This document shows, piece after piece, positions 10,789 to 21,201 of a stretch of 64,000 bases of DNA. Every line of letters starts with the position of its first letter. Position 1 is the first letter of the stretch. The position numbers and the translations under genes were made by a program. The stretch is from assembly GCA_947095585.1 (NCBI GenBank), contig OX352761.1, positions 86,432,419 to 86,496,418 on the forward strand. Reading direction: 5' to 3'. This DNA comes from Nephrocerus scutellatus (taxonomy: Eukaryota; Arthropoda; Insecta; Diptera; Pipunculidae). The notes beneath the pieces are model-generated. The model made no database searches. It had not been told where the DNA came from and worked only from the letters and a program-made list of their open reading frames with translations.

Positions 10789-11304
10789 CTAGATATTTCC
10801 CCTGTAACGATGAAATTTATTGGTGAAATGCAAATCCCGCGCTTCTGCAACCTGTTTCTTGATTATCTTACAACGTATTTCATAGGCTAGTTTAAGTCTT
10901 AAGTTTTGAGGACTTCGTTTGCATCTTATAGCTAGGAGATTTTTCCTTCTAATTTGTTTTAGCAATTTTTGTGTCATCCATTCTTTCAAGAATTTTTGCG
11001 AGTTAGAGTTGGATATAGAAGTACAATTCTTAATATGATTTGTTAAAATCGAAATAAATAGGTCATAAGATTTAGATGGATCATTTTCAAGAAAAACAGG
11101 CTCCCATTGCTCGACAGTAAGTCTTGCACGTAGCTTGTTGTAGTCCGTTCTAGTTTTTTTTTGTATTATCATTGACTTGATAATTAGAATCAATAACATT
11201 GGCATATAAGCTGCAGAAAAAATAATCAGATATTTTAAGATCAAGAACTTCCCAACTAAATAAGGTTTTATTATTTTTATGACACCGTAAGAAGATATGG
11301 TCAA
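10789..11304 (-). pseudogene. CR1-like LINE linker between endonuclease and RT
   Basis: A basic segment (WMTQKLLKQIRRKNLLAIRC, then KQVAEARDLHFTNKF) matches the poorly conserved, lysine-rich linker that follows the endonuclease in LINE ORF2 proteins. It is open but sits in a different frame from both neighbours, showing frameshifts on each side. Confidence 0.6.
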
Positions 11305-11919
11305 TGCAACTTTCTGTCAGGTTTGTTACCCTAGTTGGTTCGTTAACAACACAGTGTAGACCGTGAGAAGCCATAAGAAGCAAATATCTCTGTCAGTTTT
11401 ATTTGATATGTCAATGTTAACATCACCTATAACTATTAGATTTTTTGATTTAATGGAACACAAAATATTGTGAAATGCTTCAATAAAAACTTTTTTACTA
11501 GCTGCATGTAGTCTATAAACACAAATCAATGAATATTTCTCATTATTGAATAAAAACTCAACTTTCATTATATCTGCGCATATACTAACGACATTGGAGC
11601 AATCGCACACATAATCATTCCTGGCATAAACAGCCACTCCACCAGCTGCGTAAGATTGGTTACAATTGCCATAAAGAGCATAGCCAGGTATGTCATAAAA
11701 TATTAATTCATCCTCAAAGATCCAAGTCTCACTCAAAACAATAAAAAGAGGCATATCCTTAAGAGAAGCAACATGAGCCAAAAAATTATTAAAGTTTTTA
11801 CGAATACTACGTATATTCTGATGAACACAAAAAGAGTGCACCAAATATGCTGTGTCATTTACATTATTGCGATTAATGTGGAGGAGACTATTTACATTTA
11901 CATCATTCGTTGTACTCAT
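11150..11919 (-). pseudogene. CR1-like LINE AP-endonuclease domain
   Basis: The ORF2 start ATG at 11919 is followed by HQNIRSIRKNF (catalytic Asn region), SETWIFEDEL (catalytic Glu), a GGVAVYARNDY block, and IVIGDVNIDI (the conserved G-D-x-N). After a frame change near 11370 the end HGLHCVVNEPTRVTN...IDHIFLR follows in 11383-11150. This domain nicks the target DNA in LINE transposition. The canonical terminal SDH motif is not preserved clearly (ISDYF). Confidence 0.8.
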
Positions 11920-11921
11920 AT

Positions 11922-12699
11922 TTTCATAAGATCAGACTCGCAGGTTATTTTTATAGCATTGTCTCCCTCCTTTTTGCGGATGTAAATAAGTCCATTTCTT
12001 GTCCACAAAAACTTGTAATTCTTCGCAGAGAAATAGCAGCTTTAAGCAGTTGACGAGAGCTGTACTTCAGGCTGTCTCCTTCAAAGAACGAGAGACAAAT
12101 TTAACTACCAGAAAATTTTTTCTGAGACTTTCCGAAGAGTGTGAAGTAGAGCCACTTGGTGATTGCTGAGATTTTGAATTAATTTTTTTTCAGAAAGCAG
12201 TAGTCAATGTCCTCTTCCCGTATATTTACGTTCAGTCCATCACGAAAGACTTTAAGAGCTATTTCTGAGTTTGAGCTAAGCGCATTGCTGTTGACGTCGG
12301 GAATATTTACGATTTCTATCGAATTCGTCAATAGTTGCTGCTCAAGGGCATTGACCTTCAGCTCCATTTCAGCCAGCTTTTTTTCGCACTCATTATTTTG
12401 TTGTTGTAAAGTAGCAATTTGTTCTTGTTGAATTTGTTTCAGTGTTAAGATCCCATTGTACACCATTTCCAAAGTAATACTTGCACTGCCTGGTACTGGT
12501 GTGATAACAGATGGAGTAGTGTCAATACAGGGAAAATCATGGTTTGAGTTCGAACAGACTTCTTTGACCCCCCCACGACCCCCGTCTAGCGTCTGTACCG
12601 CCGGCCTGTTCACTGCACGACCTCCGTCTTTACGAACTGACACTGTTTCCGAATAGGAACTGCGCCGCTGCGTGATTCAACTGGGACAGCGCCAGACAT
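11922..12699 (-). pseudogene. CR1-like LINE ORF1
   Basis: A candidate ATG at 12699 starts MSGAVPVESRSG; a frameshift near 12645 leads into the long open part at 12643-12179. That part has a Gln/Glu-rich coiled coil (LKQIQQEQIATLQQQNNE) followed by a EIVNIPDVN...DIDYCF segment like the nucleic-acid-binding fold of LINE ORF1 proteins. The C-terminus continues in shifted frame and ends WTRNGLIYIRKKEGDN...DLMKI. ORF1 proteins bind LINE RNA. A T-run at about 12182-12190 probably caused the second frameshift. Confidence 0.65.
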
Positions 12700-13017
12700 T
12701 TTTACTTTTTTTTTTATATATTCTAGATCTAGTTCTGAGATATTCACACATTTCGCATAGCAAAACTTTTTGCAAACACTGCATTATATTTTTATGTCCG
12801 ATCTTTCAACCTTTAATTTGCACACACTACAAGACATTGCAGATAATAAATAGAGTTATTAGCTTCTGCGTAGCAATTTAGACGAAAAAATAAAAAATTG
12901 TAAAAAAACTGGAGACAGTAAAGTTAAGAAATCGCGACACGTCTGTACCCCACAACGTTTGCCTGATTACTCAAGTTGAAGTAATGAAATCAAATATACA
13001 TTCTGATGAAAGGATAT
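12700..13017. other. AT-rich spacer between two LINEs
   Basis: May include the CR1-like LINE 5' UTR on the minus strand. No coding sequence is visible. A TCATCATCATCAT-type triplet run at about 13017-13029 belongs to the tail of the next LINE. Confidence 0.4.
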
Positions 13018-13037
13018 CATCATCATCATATTCGGCT

Positions 13038-14159
13038 CTACAACCGGGGTCCGGTGCTGGCCTCCCGCAAAAAGTCTCTCCACCGGTCCCGATTTCGAGC
13101 CGATGTCATCCATTTTGGCATCCCTAAACTCTGGGCGTCCTGGTCTACGCCATAAATCCTACCGCAAAGGACTTTCCGAGCAGGATCCTCTTCGCTCATG
13201 CGAGCTAGGTGTCCTGCCCACCGGAGCCTACCGAGCTTAATTTTCTTCACGATGTCGACATCGCGGTAACGCTCGTAGATCTCATCATTATAGTCTCCGG
13301 AATCGTCATTCCTCACATACGGGGCCAACAATTCTCCGTAAGACTTTTCTCTCGAACGCGGCTTAGTCTCGAATCCATATGTAAGTACTGGTATGACCAT
13401 TGTCTTATATATCAGCAGCTTGGATGTTATGGTTAAATTCCTGGATTTGAAGAGTCTTGACAGGCTATAGTAGGCTTTGTTGGCTTTAAGCAACCGTGCG
13501 CGTATTTCTGGTTCCATGCTGTTATCGGCTGCTATAGTTGACACGAGATAGTTAAAGGATTGCACTACTTCAAATTCGCGGTCCACTATCTGAATTGAGG
13601 GACCAATGTTGGATCTTCTACTCGCAGACGTGGCCACCATGTACTTTGTTTTGTTCTCATTTATGTGCAGCCCCAGATTTCGTGCCGCCTGCTCTATCTG
13701 GATGAAAGCTTCCTGTACAGCTCTTTGGTTTCTACCAACGATGTCAATATCGTCTGCGTAAGCCAGTATCTGAATAAACTTATAGAGGATTGTTCCTCTC
13801 GCCGCTACGTCAGAGTCTCGGATCACTTTCTCCAACGCCAGGTTGAAGAGGACGCAGGCCAGTCCATCCCCTTGTCGGAGCCCGTTATAGATGTTGAATG
13901 GGCTTGATAGTGATCCGGATATTTTTACTTGGCTTATAACATTGGTCATGGTCAACCTACATAGTCGTGTCAGTTTATTTGGGATGCCGAATTCTCTCAT
14001 GGCTTTATAAAGTTCTACTCTGGCTATGCTATCATAGGCGGCTTTAAAGTCTATAAAAAGATGGTGTAGTGAGTTTTGAAACTCTAGACATGTTTCTATC
14101 ACCTGCCTTCTGATCAGTTGTTGATTTGCCTGGGATGAAGCCACACTGGTATGTACCAA
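13038..14159 (-). pseudogene. RTE-like reverse transcriptase core and C-terminus
   Basis: An open run of 373 codons includes HHLFIDFKAAYDSI (first catalytic Asp), a NGLRQGDGLACVLFNLALEK block, and QILAYADDIDIVGRN with the catalytic Asp pair. A FNYLVSTIAADNSMEPEIR thumb segment, LLIYKTMVIPVLTYGFET, and a C-terminal LGRLRWAGHLARMSEEDPA motif follow. All RT catalytic residues are present. The frame joins the upstream motif 0-2 segment (14343-14044) through an indel near 14100. Confidence 0.85.
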
Positions 14160-14343
14160 TGATGACTTTAGCGTATGGGGCTATCCTTTCTTGAAGGATA
14201 GAGGAGAAAATCTTATACGCGGTACTCAACAACGTTATACCGCGATAATTGCTGCATTTTGTGATATCTCCCTTCTTATGTATGGGGCACAGGATGCCTC
14301 TTCGCCAGTCTTCTGGCATAACTTCTTCTTCCCATACTTGCAC
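14044..14343 (-). pseudogene. RTE-like RT N-terminal motifs
   Basis: The segment reads MPEDWRRGILCPIHKKGD, then CSNYRGITLLSTAYKIFSSIL and YQCGFIPGKST, the usual order of the first RT motifs in this LINE group. An indel near 14100 takes the frame into the RT core. A homologous passage, fused to a Gypsy remnant, occurs on the plus strand at 24487. Confidence 0.8.
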
Positions 14344-14350
14344 TATTATT

Positions 14351-15138
14351 TCATGAATTGCTTGGTGTAATGTGGGGCCTCCTATTTTTTATTAGTTCCG
14401 CTGGGATCCCATCAGATCCCGGGGCCTTATTATTTTTGAGCCGATTTATCGCTCTGCTAACTTCGACTATGCTTGGTGGCGGCAGCATAGTATGATCTTC
14501 GGTCATTGGTGGAGCCTTAAATTCCTCAGTTAGCTGACCATTTAGCAACTCATGAAAGTGCTCTTCCCATCGCTCTAAGATGCCTTTAAGATCAGCGATC
14601 AGATTACCCTCTTTGTCCTTGCAGTATGTGCAACGCGGTGTATATTGCGTCATACCGCGGACTCTTTGGTAGAACTTCCGCGCCTGGTGCGGTCCTTGCT
14701 CTCTGTACTGTTCCAGTTCACGGACGAGATTCTTCTCCCAGGCTGCTTTCTTTCGCCGGTGAACTGTTTTTTATATCTTCTGAGCTCTTTATATTCATCT
14801 TCGCGTGCCCGCGTTCTATGAGATTGTTGCATTGCTCGGTACGCAACATTCTTACGTTCAGTCGCTAGCTTACATTCGTCATCGAACCAGTCGTTTCGAT
14901 CTCTACGACTACTGCCTAAGATGGAGTCAGCAGTACTAATGACAGTATTCTTAAGGCGTGTCCATTTCTCTTCTACGCCCGACATCTCAGCCCCAGGACT
15001 TACTGCACTTAGGGCGAGTCCTATCGCTTGACCGTAGTTGCTTCTGGTCTCTTCACTGCGAAGGGCAGCCGTGTTGACTCGAATCTGATTCGCGGATGCA
15101 GTATTTCGTGAAGATGCAATCCGCGCTCGGAGCACCAT
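14351..15138 (-). pseudogene. RTE-like linker region
   Basis: The region carries a highly charged linker with SHRTRAREDEYKELRRYKKQ and a later YCKDKEGNLIADLKGILERW...NNKAPGSDGIPAELIK block. The latter immediately precedes RT motif 1 in this family. Two overlapping frames are needed (15138-14650 and 14653-14351), so there is one frameshift near 14650. Confidence 0.75.
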
Positions 15139-15183
15139 ACCAACAAGATAGTGGTCCGAGTCGACGTTGGCACCTCGGTACGT

Positions 15184-15970
15184 TCATACCGTCATCAGGT
15201 TCGGGTTGTGGCGTCGGTCTATCAACACGTGGTCTATCTGGTTGCGAGTGGCTCCATCGGGAGATACCCAGGTGGCTTTGTGGATATTTTTACGCGCAAA
15301 CCTTGTACTCGCAACGACCAAACTATTGCTTGCTGCCATCTCTATGACTCGTTGTCCATTGTCATTAGGGTTCTCGTGTAAGCTATGGGTGCCAATGTAC
15401 TGCCTGAATACTGGCTCCCTACTTATTTTAGCATTCATATCCCCCAGAATGATTTTTACATCATACTGAGGGCAGGCATGGAATTCCCGTTCGACTGATT
15501 CATCATCATCTGGGGAATCCTCTGTAGGTACGTGAACGTTTATAAGGCTTATGTTTTTAAATTTGCCCCGCACGCGAAGGGTGCATAGCCGTTCATTTAC
15601 TGCATTAAAGCCGATAACGCTGGGTTTCATTCTTTTGCTGACTAGAAACCCCACCCCGAGCACATGATGTCTTGCATGACAGCTGTAATAAATGTCATAT
15701 TCTGATTTTTGAAAGACACCATTCCCTGTCCACCACATCTCCTGAGTTGCTGTTAAGTCAGTATTATATTTGGACAGGGTATCGGCTAGCTGCTGTGCAG
15801 CTCGAGCTCTATACAGTGAGCGTACGTTCCATGAGAAAATTCTTAAATCGTTTAGTCGTTTTCGTTGCCGTGGTCGTCGTCGTTCATCAGTATATCCGAG
15901 GCTGATTTTGGGTTCCGTAATAATAATTTTTTTACAGGCGAGGTTATTGGCCTCGCGCCAACCTTACTTT
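15184..15970 (-). pseudogene. RTE-like AP-endonuclease domain
   Basis: Reading begins without an obvious ATG at about 15970 (GWREANNLACK) and continues into RIFSWNVRSLYRARAAQQL, TQEMWWTGNGVF (catalytic Glu), LINVHVPTED, KIILGDMNAKI and RNQIDHVLIDRR, with a following ANVDSDHYLV segment across a frameshift. These are the catalytic blocks of the exonuclease-endonuclease-phosphatase fold used to nick target DNA. Catalytic Asn, Glu, Asp-x-Asn and Ser-Asp-His positions are all recognisable. Confidence 0.8.
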
Positions 15971-16118
15971 AAAGAGACTAGCCCGATCATTCAGCTTTTT
16001 CTGCATTGGAGGAAAATTTCCAGCGGCCACCACGTGGAGGTTTGATCGCACTTCCACCAGTCAGAGAATGCAACTCTAGAGCATTCTGTGTTATTCCCCC
16101 TATTTCTGCTGATGGCTG

Positions 16119-16310
16119 ACCGCAGAAAGGATATACCTCCATCAATGCCCAATGACCACCCTCCCACTGACCATAATCCCACTAACCCACCTCCAACAAT
16201 CAAACACCTCAGCCAGACAGCAAACTTTATAATCGATACTCTAATATCGGCAAAAATAACAGTTTCAAATTTATATAAAAAGAAAATATACGTTGCCAAG
16301 TACAGCTAAG
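16119..16310 (-). repeat. CCACTGACC-type repeat arm
   Basis: This is an inverted relative of the arms found at about 17700-17905 and 18690-18892, and also matches 17100-17390 and 18087-18377. It is recognised by repeated CCCACTGACC words, then TATAATCGATACTCTAATATC and a TTGCCAAGTACAGC end. It is non-coding. Confidence 0.65.
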
Positions 16311-16354
16311 TACTTGTGTGTTGATTATAAATGAAACGTAATTTTAAACCTTGC

Positions 16355-16460
16355 AACATGCTTTTTTTTTTTTTTTTTTTATATATAGAGACTTATTGCC
16401 TAGGGAGGACTCCCTGAATGACTTGCATCACTACAATAAGTTGGGCTTAGCCCTTCATTT
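16355..16460. other. Poly-T run and RTE-like 3' scrap
   Basis: A run of about 20 T (16362-16380) precedes a short sequence (ACTCCCTGAATGACTTGC) that also occurs at the 3' end of the RTE-like fragment near 6645. Confidence 0.5.
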
Positions 16461-16968
16461 TTAAATTCTCCATATGTATTAACTTCGATCTTGTGATCCA
16501 TATCGAACCCACTTCCTAAAGCCCGATTTTATTCATATGTTCTTTGCACACGTGAGTATTTTCCATGACAACACTTTCTATTAAAATTGGGGCACCTCGG
16601 GCCTCGGGGTCGGGGGAAAATTTTTTTTACAAAATGTTTACGATTTTCTTCAAATTTTATACGCATGTGTATCTCCGATCAACAAGACAATACTTTCTGT
16701 AAAAATTTGGAAGTGATCGGGCCCCGTGGTCGAGGGCACCCATACAAATTTTATAAAAAAAATCGGGTACCGATTTTCTTCAAATTTTATACGCTTGTGT
16801 ATCTCCGATGAACAACACTTCTTGTAAACATTTGGAAGTGATCGGCTCGGGGACTCCCTAACAAAAATTTTAAGAAATTTACCAGATTTTATTCAAACTG
16901 CACATTGTGTCTCCCCGATTAGAGAATTTACGCTAAAAATTTTATGGGTTGTTTTATTATATATTAAA
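16461..16968 (-). mobile_element. Non-autonomous TIR repeat (about 470 bp core)
   Basis: The core lies between TAAATTCTC (16462) and GAGAATTTA (ending 16930). The interior has two GATCGGGCCCCG...-type blocks and repeated CGATTTTCTTCAAATTTTAT and GTATCTCCGAT words. It is an inverted relative of 22205-22674. Both copies also share the flanking TTATGGGTTGTTTT, so the true boundary may lie slightly further out. No transposase is encoded. Confidence 0.65.
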
Positions 16969-17930
16969 TACTAGCTGACCCGACAGACATTGTCCTGTCC
17001 CACTTTTAATAAATTTGTTTGTGATCATTTTGTGAACTTGTGAAAAGCTATTTGTTTAGCGATATCGCGTCACAGTATTAGTCACATCAGTATTACCAGA
17101 AATACCCGGCCTTTCCCGGCTGTCCCATTCCACTGACCTCCCGCCCACTGAAGCTACGCCCACTTACACCCGCGTTTCCCGGCTGTCCCATCCCACTGAC
17201 CCCCGCCCACTGACCTCCTGCCCACTGACGCCACGACTACTTATACCCGCGTTGCCGGCTTCCCCATCCCACTGACCCCCGCACGCTGACCACCCGACCA
17301 CTTACACCCCACTAACTAACCAACTCACCAATACAGAAAACTATAGAATCGACACTTATACAGGCAAAAAATGTACACTTGTTCGAATATTCTTTATATG
17401 AAGATCATATGCAGGGAAAACTTCATTTTCCACCCCAGCGCCACCTATCGGGTCCAAATGTTGTCAACGACTTTCTTTTTATTTAAATATTATATGGTGT
17501 GAATTTGAGCCAAATCATTCCATAAATAAGAATTTTCGGGAAAAAAACGATACCAGCGCCATCTGTCGGGCTGATTTGTAAATCTAAACCATCCAGGGCG
17601 TACCCGAAACGCACACAAAAAAATTCATTCAAATCGGTCCAGCCGTTTAGGAGGAGTTCAGTGACATACACACGTACAGTAGAATTATATATATAAAGAA
17701 GAAAGATAAACCGGTGGTGCTGTACTTGGCAACCTATATTTTATTCTTATATAAATTTGAAACTGCTTGGTTTTTTTGCTGATATTAGTTTGCTGTGTGG
17801 CTGAGGTGTTCGATTGTTGGAGGTGCTTCAGTGGGCGGGTGATCATTTGGCGGATGGTCGGTTGTTTGGGGGTCAGTGGGATGGGACAGTCGGGAAACGC
17901 CGGGTATTTTTTCAATTCTTTGTTCTTTTG
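16945..17930. repeat. 986-bp tandem duplication, copy 1
   Basis: This unit is repeated immediately at 17931-18914 with almost no differences (one extra A in the second copy is visible). It begins TGGGTTGTTTTATTA, contains an ACTAGCTGACCCGACAGACA head and a GGTCCAGCCGTTTAGG tail typical of a widespread insect repeat, and two mutually inverted arms of the CCACTGACC family (about 17100-17390 against 17700-17905). Confidence 0.85.
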
Positions 17931-18914
17931 TGGGTTGTTTTATTATATATTAAATACTAGCTGACCCGACAGACATTGTCCTGTCCCACTTTTAATAAAT
18001 TTGTTTGTGATCATTTTGTGAACTTGTGAAAAGCTATTTGTTTAGCGATATCGCGTCACAGTATTAGTCACATCAGTATTACCAGAAATACCCGGCCTTT
18101 CCCGGCTGTCCCATTCCACTGACCTCCCGCCCACTGAAGCTACGCCCACTTACACCCGCGTTTCCCGGCTGTCCCATCCCACTGACCCCCGCCCACTGAC
18201 CTCCTGCCCACTGACGCCACGACTACTTATACCCGCGTTGCCGGCTTCCCCATCCCACTGACCCCCGCACGCTGACCACCCGACCACTTACACCCCACTA
18301 ACTAACCAACTCACCAATACAGAAAACTATAGAATCGACACTTATACAGGCAAAAAATGTACACTTGTTCGAATATTCTTTATATGAAGATCATATGCAG
18401 GGAAAACTTCATTTTCCACCCCAGCGCCACCTATCGGGTCCAAATGTTGTCAACGACTTTCTTTTTATTTAAATATTATATGGTGTGAATTTGAGCCAAA
18501 TCATTCCATAAATAAGAATTTTCGGGAAAAAAAACGATACCAGCGCCATCTGTCGGGCTGATTTGTAAATCTAAACCATCCAGGGCGTACCCGAAACGCA
18601 CACAAAAAAATTCATTCAAATCGGTCCAGCCGTTTAGGAGGAGTTCAGTGACATACACACGTACAGTAGAATTATATATATAAAGAAGAAAGATAAACCG
18701 GTGGTGCTGTACTTGGCAACCTATATTTTATTCTTATATAAATTTGAAACTGCTTGGTTTTTTTGCTGATATTAGTTTGCTGTGTGGCTGAGGTGTTCGA
18801 TTGTTGGAGGTGCTTCAGTGGGCGGGTGATCATTTGGCGGATGGTCGGTTGTTTGGGGGTCAGTGGGATGGGACAGTCGGGAAACGCCGGGTATTTTTTC
18901 AATTCTTTGTTCTT
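17931..18914. repeat. 986-bp tandem duplication, copy 2
   Basis: Head-to-tail copy of 16945-17930, diverging again after TTCTTTGTTCTT at 18914. The near identity points to a very recent duplication or to an assembly artefact. Confidence 0.85.
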
Positions 18915-19560
18915 ATGAAGAAACGTTTGCAATTATCCGATAATTGCTCACTTCGTTGTTGGACATTGAAAACGTTTTTTCAAATCATTATAGATTGATT
19001 AATATACAGGGTGTCCCAGAAAGAACGGATAAGCCTGGAACACCTCATAGTAGAACTATTGGGCGCTACAAATAAATGAAATTCTTCGGTTTTTTGGTAT
19101 TATAATATTCTTCATGGACTATATTTTTCTTCATGGTAAATATTTTTTTTTTGTAAAAGTTTAAGAGTACTTGTTGAAAACAAATTGATGAAAGCCTAAG
19201 CGTAGTAAAATGGAAAAAAGGGCATTTCATGGCGACCAATTTTGTATCTAAATAACTGAAGTCGACGGTCGAGCGAATGCGTTGACTGTGTGCTGTGTGT
19301 TGCACTGTTCGATGCGCTGATTTATGTCATTTGTTTTGTACGAATATCACTCCATATAGTGGCATCATAATGACTGTGTGCTTTGTGCCGCGCTGTGTTT
19401 TGTACGTACTATGGCTGCCCATAGGATAGACTAAGACTATGTGCTTAGCGCTTATTTCACTATGGTTATAACATATAAGCTATTGAACACCACCACCATG
19501 CGATGGTAAGAGGAAGGCGTGGGTTCATGTGTGCGGGTAGCAAAGCGCCCGGGAACATCT
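18915..19560. other. Non-coding stretch with ACAGGGTGTCCC-type end and ACTAG-type repeat
   Basis: At about 19005-19035 the word ACAGGGTGTCCCAGAAAGAA looks like a terminal sequence of a TIR transposon, but no partner end was found. At about 19470-19570 an inverted relative of 55870-55950 occurs (AAGCGCCCGGGAACATCTAG). No protein gene is seen. Confidence 0.45.
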
Positions 19561-19870
19561 AGTTATAAATAAAACTTGAATACCTATAATTATTACTCCA
19601 AATACTCACGGCTAAAATATTCATGATTATCATATAGTTATAATTAAAACTTGAATACTTATAAGTATAACTTGAATTCTCACGGCTAAAATACTCACGA
19701 TTAAAAATCTACTTAAACCTAAAATACTCACGATTATAATATAATCATAATTAAAGCTTGAATACTTGTAACTAAACTTAAAATACTCAAGGTTAAAAAC
19801 TAGGAATAAAACCTTTATATTTAGAATTAAAATATGAACATTTAAATTTAGAAATATATTTTAAGAAATG
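19561..19870. repeat. Degenerate AT-rich tandem repeat
   Basis: Words such as ACTCACGGCTAAAATA and ATTAAAACTTGAATACTTAT recur about every 70 bases in four imperfect units. Confidence 0.55.
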
Positions 19871-20392
19871 CATTAAGCACCCTGTAGAATAAGAAAAAAT
19901 TTTAACGGGCTTTGCTCTATAGCACTGCGCCGACAATTTTATAGCAATTTCGCGGCATTCACAGTGTTAAATTACATATTAACACAAGTGAATGCCAACG
20001 AGTTACAAGACAAAAACAAATATATAATAATATTACGGACACGGGCATTGACACACACAGTACACAAAGGGGTATCAGCATGGCATGCACGCTACAAGCA
20101 GGCAAGTGCAGTGTGCATGCGCATGGCAACAACAGGGACAATAGAACATACATAAGACACACACGGGTGCATACAGGCAGAGGCAATGTGCATGCGCATG
20201 ACAACGGCAAGGGAAAAGCGAACACTCATGACAAACATACGTAGACTTTATTTAATGAATGCTGGAGCAAAGTACCGTTAGTTTAGTATAAAAGAACACT
20301 GCTGACCGGCCATTAGCAAGTCGCCAGTGGACCATCGCACGTTGCGGAGCTAATAAGTTGTCTTGTGTTCTTCTCTTAGTTAGGTGTATATA
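19871..20392. other. Unassigned stretch with promoter-like block
   Basis: A TATAAAAG at 20287 and the following CACTGCTGACCGGCC resemble an LTR promoter, but no LTR end, primer site or gene could be tied to it. Confidence 0.3.
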
Positions 20393-21044
20393 GTTTATAC
20401 CTTACCCCCAACCGCGATAAGGGGTTACAAACCATTATAATATTTCTCTCTAGGTGGTAGAGGTTGCACCTGTCTGCAGTTGGTGGATTAGCCTTCATTT
20501 CAGCAGCTCCTATACGGTTTGTAGCTTCCATCACCCGTGGTACTGGGTTACAAACCATTTTTATTTTTTATTATTTCTCTGTAGGTGGTAGAATATTTTT
20601 TCAGTTGTAGGCACATATATATAGCAGATGGGCTGGGAGTCAGATGGCGGTGGGTCAGTGGGCGGGGGTCAGTAGAGGGAGGTCAGTGGGTGTAGTGTCA
20701 GTGGGCGGGTGTTAACTTGGTGGGGGTCAGTGGGATGGGACAGCCGGGAAACGCCGGGTATTTCCGCTAGTTATTTATAGATTATACCCAAATTCGAAGC
20801 TTCACCGAATTACGAATTATTAGCTTAGGGTTTTAGCTCACATACGGTTTGTAACTCCACGCGGTAAGGGGTTACAAACCATTTTATTATTTCTCTGTAG
20901 GTGGAAGAGGTTGCACCTCTCCGCAATTAGTGGATTAGCCTTTATTTCAGCAGCTCGGAAAAGGGTTGTAGCTTCCCCCCACACGCGGTAAGGGGTTACA
21001 AACCCCTTTATTATTTCTCTGTAGGTGGTAGAGGTTGCACCTCT
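20393..21044 (-). repeat. Covarying-hairpin repeat array A
   Basis: Four hairpin modules lie at about 20393-20434, 20516-20556, 20846-20880 and 20963-21005. Each has a C/G-run core related to CCCCTTACC...GGGG and flanking arms that pair with each other, for example GGTTTGTAAC with GTTACAAACC at 20846-20880 (10 of 10 pairs). Between them a second short hairpin recurs, AGAGGTTGCACCTCT (20906-20920, 21030-21044; mutated at 20459-20473). On the minus strand the order of the two modules matches array B at 28781-29485. A CCACTGACC-family block interrupts the array at about 20630-20770. Confidence 0.75.
20630..20770 (+). repeat. GGTCAGTGGG-type repeat arm
   Basis: Short copies of GTCAGTGGGCGGG and related words end in GGGACAGCCGGGAAACGCCG, the same end as in the 986-bp duplication. 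It sits between two hairpin modules of array A. Confidence 0.65.
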
Positions 21045-21201
21045 CCGCAGTGGTTTTAGTCGTCGTCTGTACAAGGCTTGTAGATTAGAGTATGAGTAAT
21101 TTTAAAATTTCAAATACAAGATAAAATAAAAAAAAAGTGAGTAAGCAAAGAACGTTAGTACGTATAAATTATATATCATGTAAATTATATTGATTTATAT
21201 A

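Larger units (their letters stand above)
8800..12699 (-). mobile_element. Nearly complete CR1-like LINE
   Basis: On the minus strand the order is ORF1 (12699-11922), endonuclease (11919-11150), a linker (to about 10790), and reverse transcriptase (to 9122). A likely 3' UTR runs to about 8800. ORF1 and ORF2 meet in a stop/start overlap. The copy has several frameshifts in ORF1 and a badly decayed RT N-terminus around 10790-10270, so it is not active, but its catalytic RT block is intact. Clade assignment (CR1/Jockey-like) is by motif resemblance. Confidence 0.75.
13018..16070 (-). mobile_element. Nearly full-length RTE-like LINE
   Basis: The minus-strand element has an endonuclease (15970-15184), a charged linker (15138-14351) and an RT (14343-13038), and ends in an ATG-triplet microsatellite tail at about 13029-13017. 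There is no separate ORF1, as in RTE-type elements; the proteins resemble endonuclease-RT sequences often mis-annotated as craniofacial development protein 2-like. Frame changes near 15140, 14650, 14347 and 14100 break the reading, yet each domain is well preserved, suggesting a fairly young copy. Diverged plus-strand fragments of this family lie at 5843-6700 and 24487-25318. Confidence 0.8.

Noticed and set aside
19959..20225. Cysteine/leucine-rich minus-strand open frame resembling a secreted peptide
   Set aside because: It comes from CA-rich repetitive DNA (ACACACA, GCATGCGCATG words), with overlapping frames on both strands and no conserved pattern.
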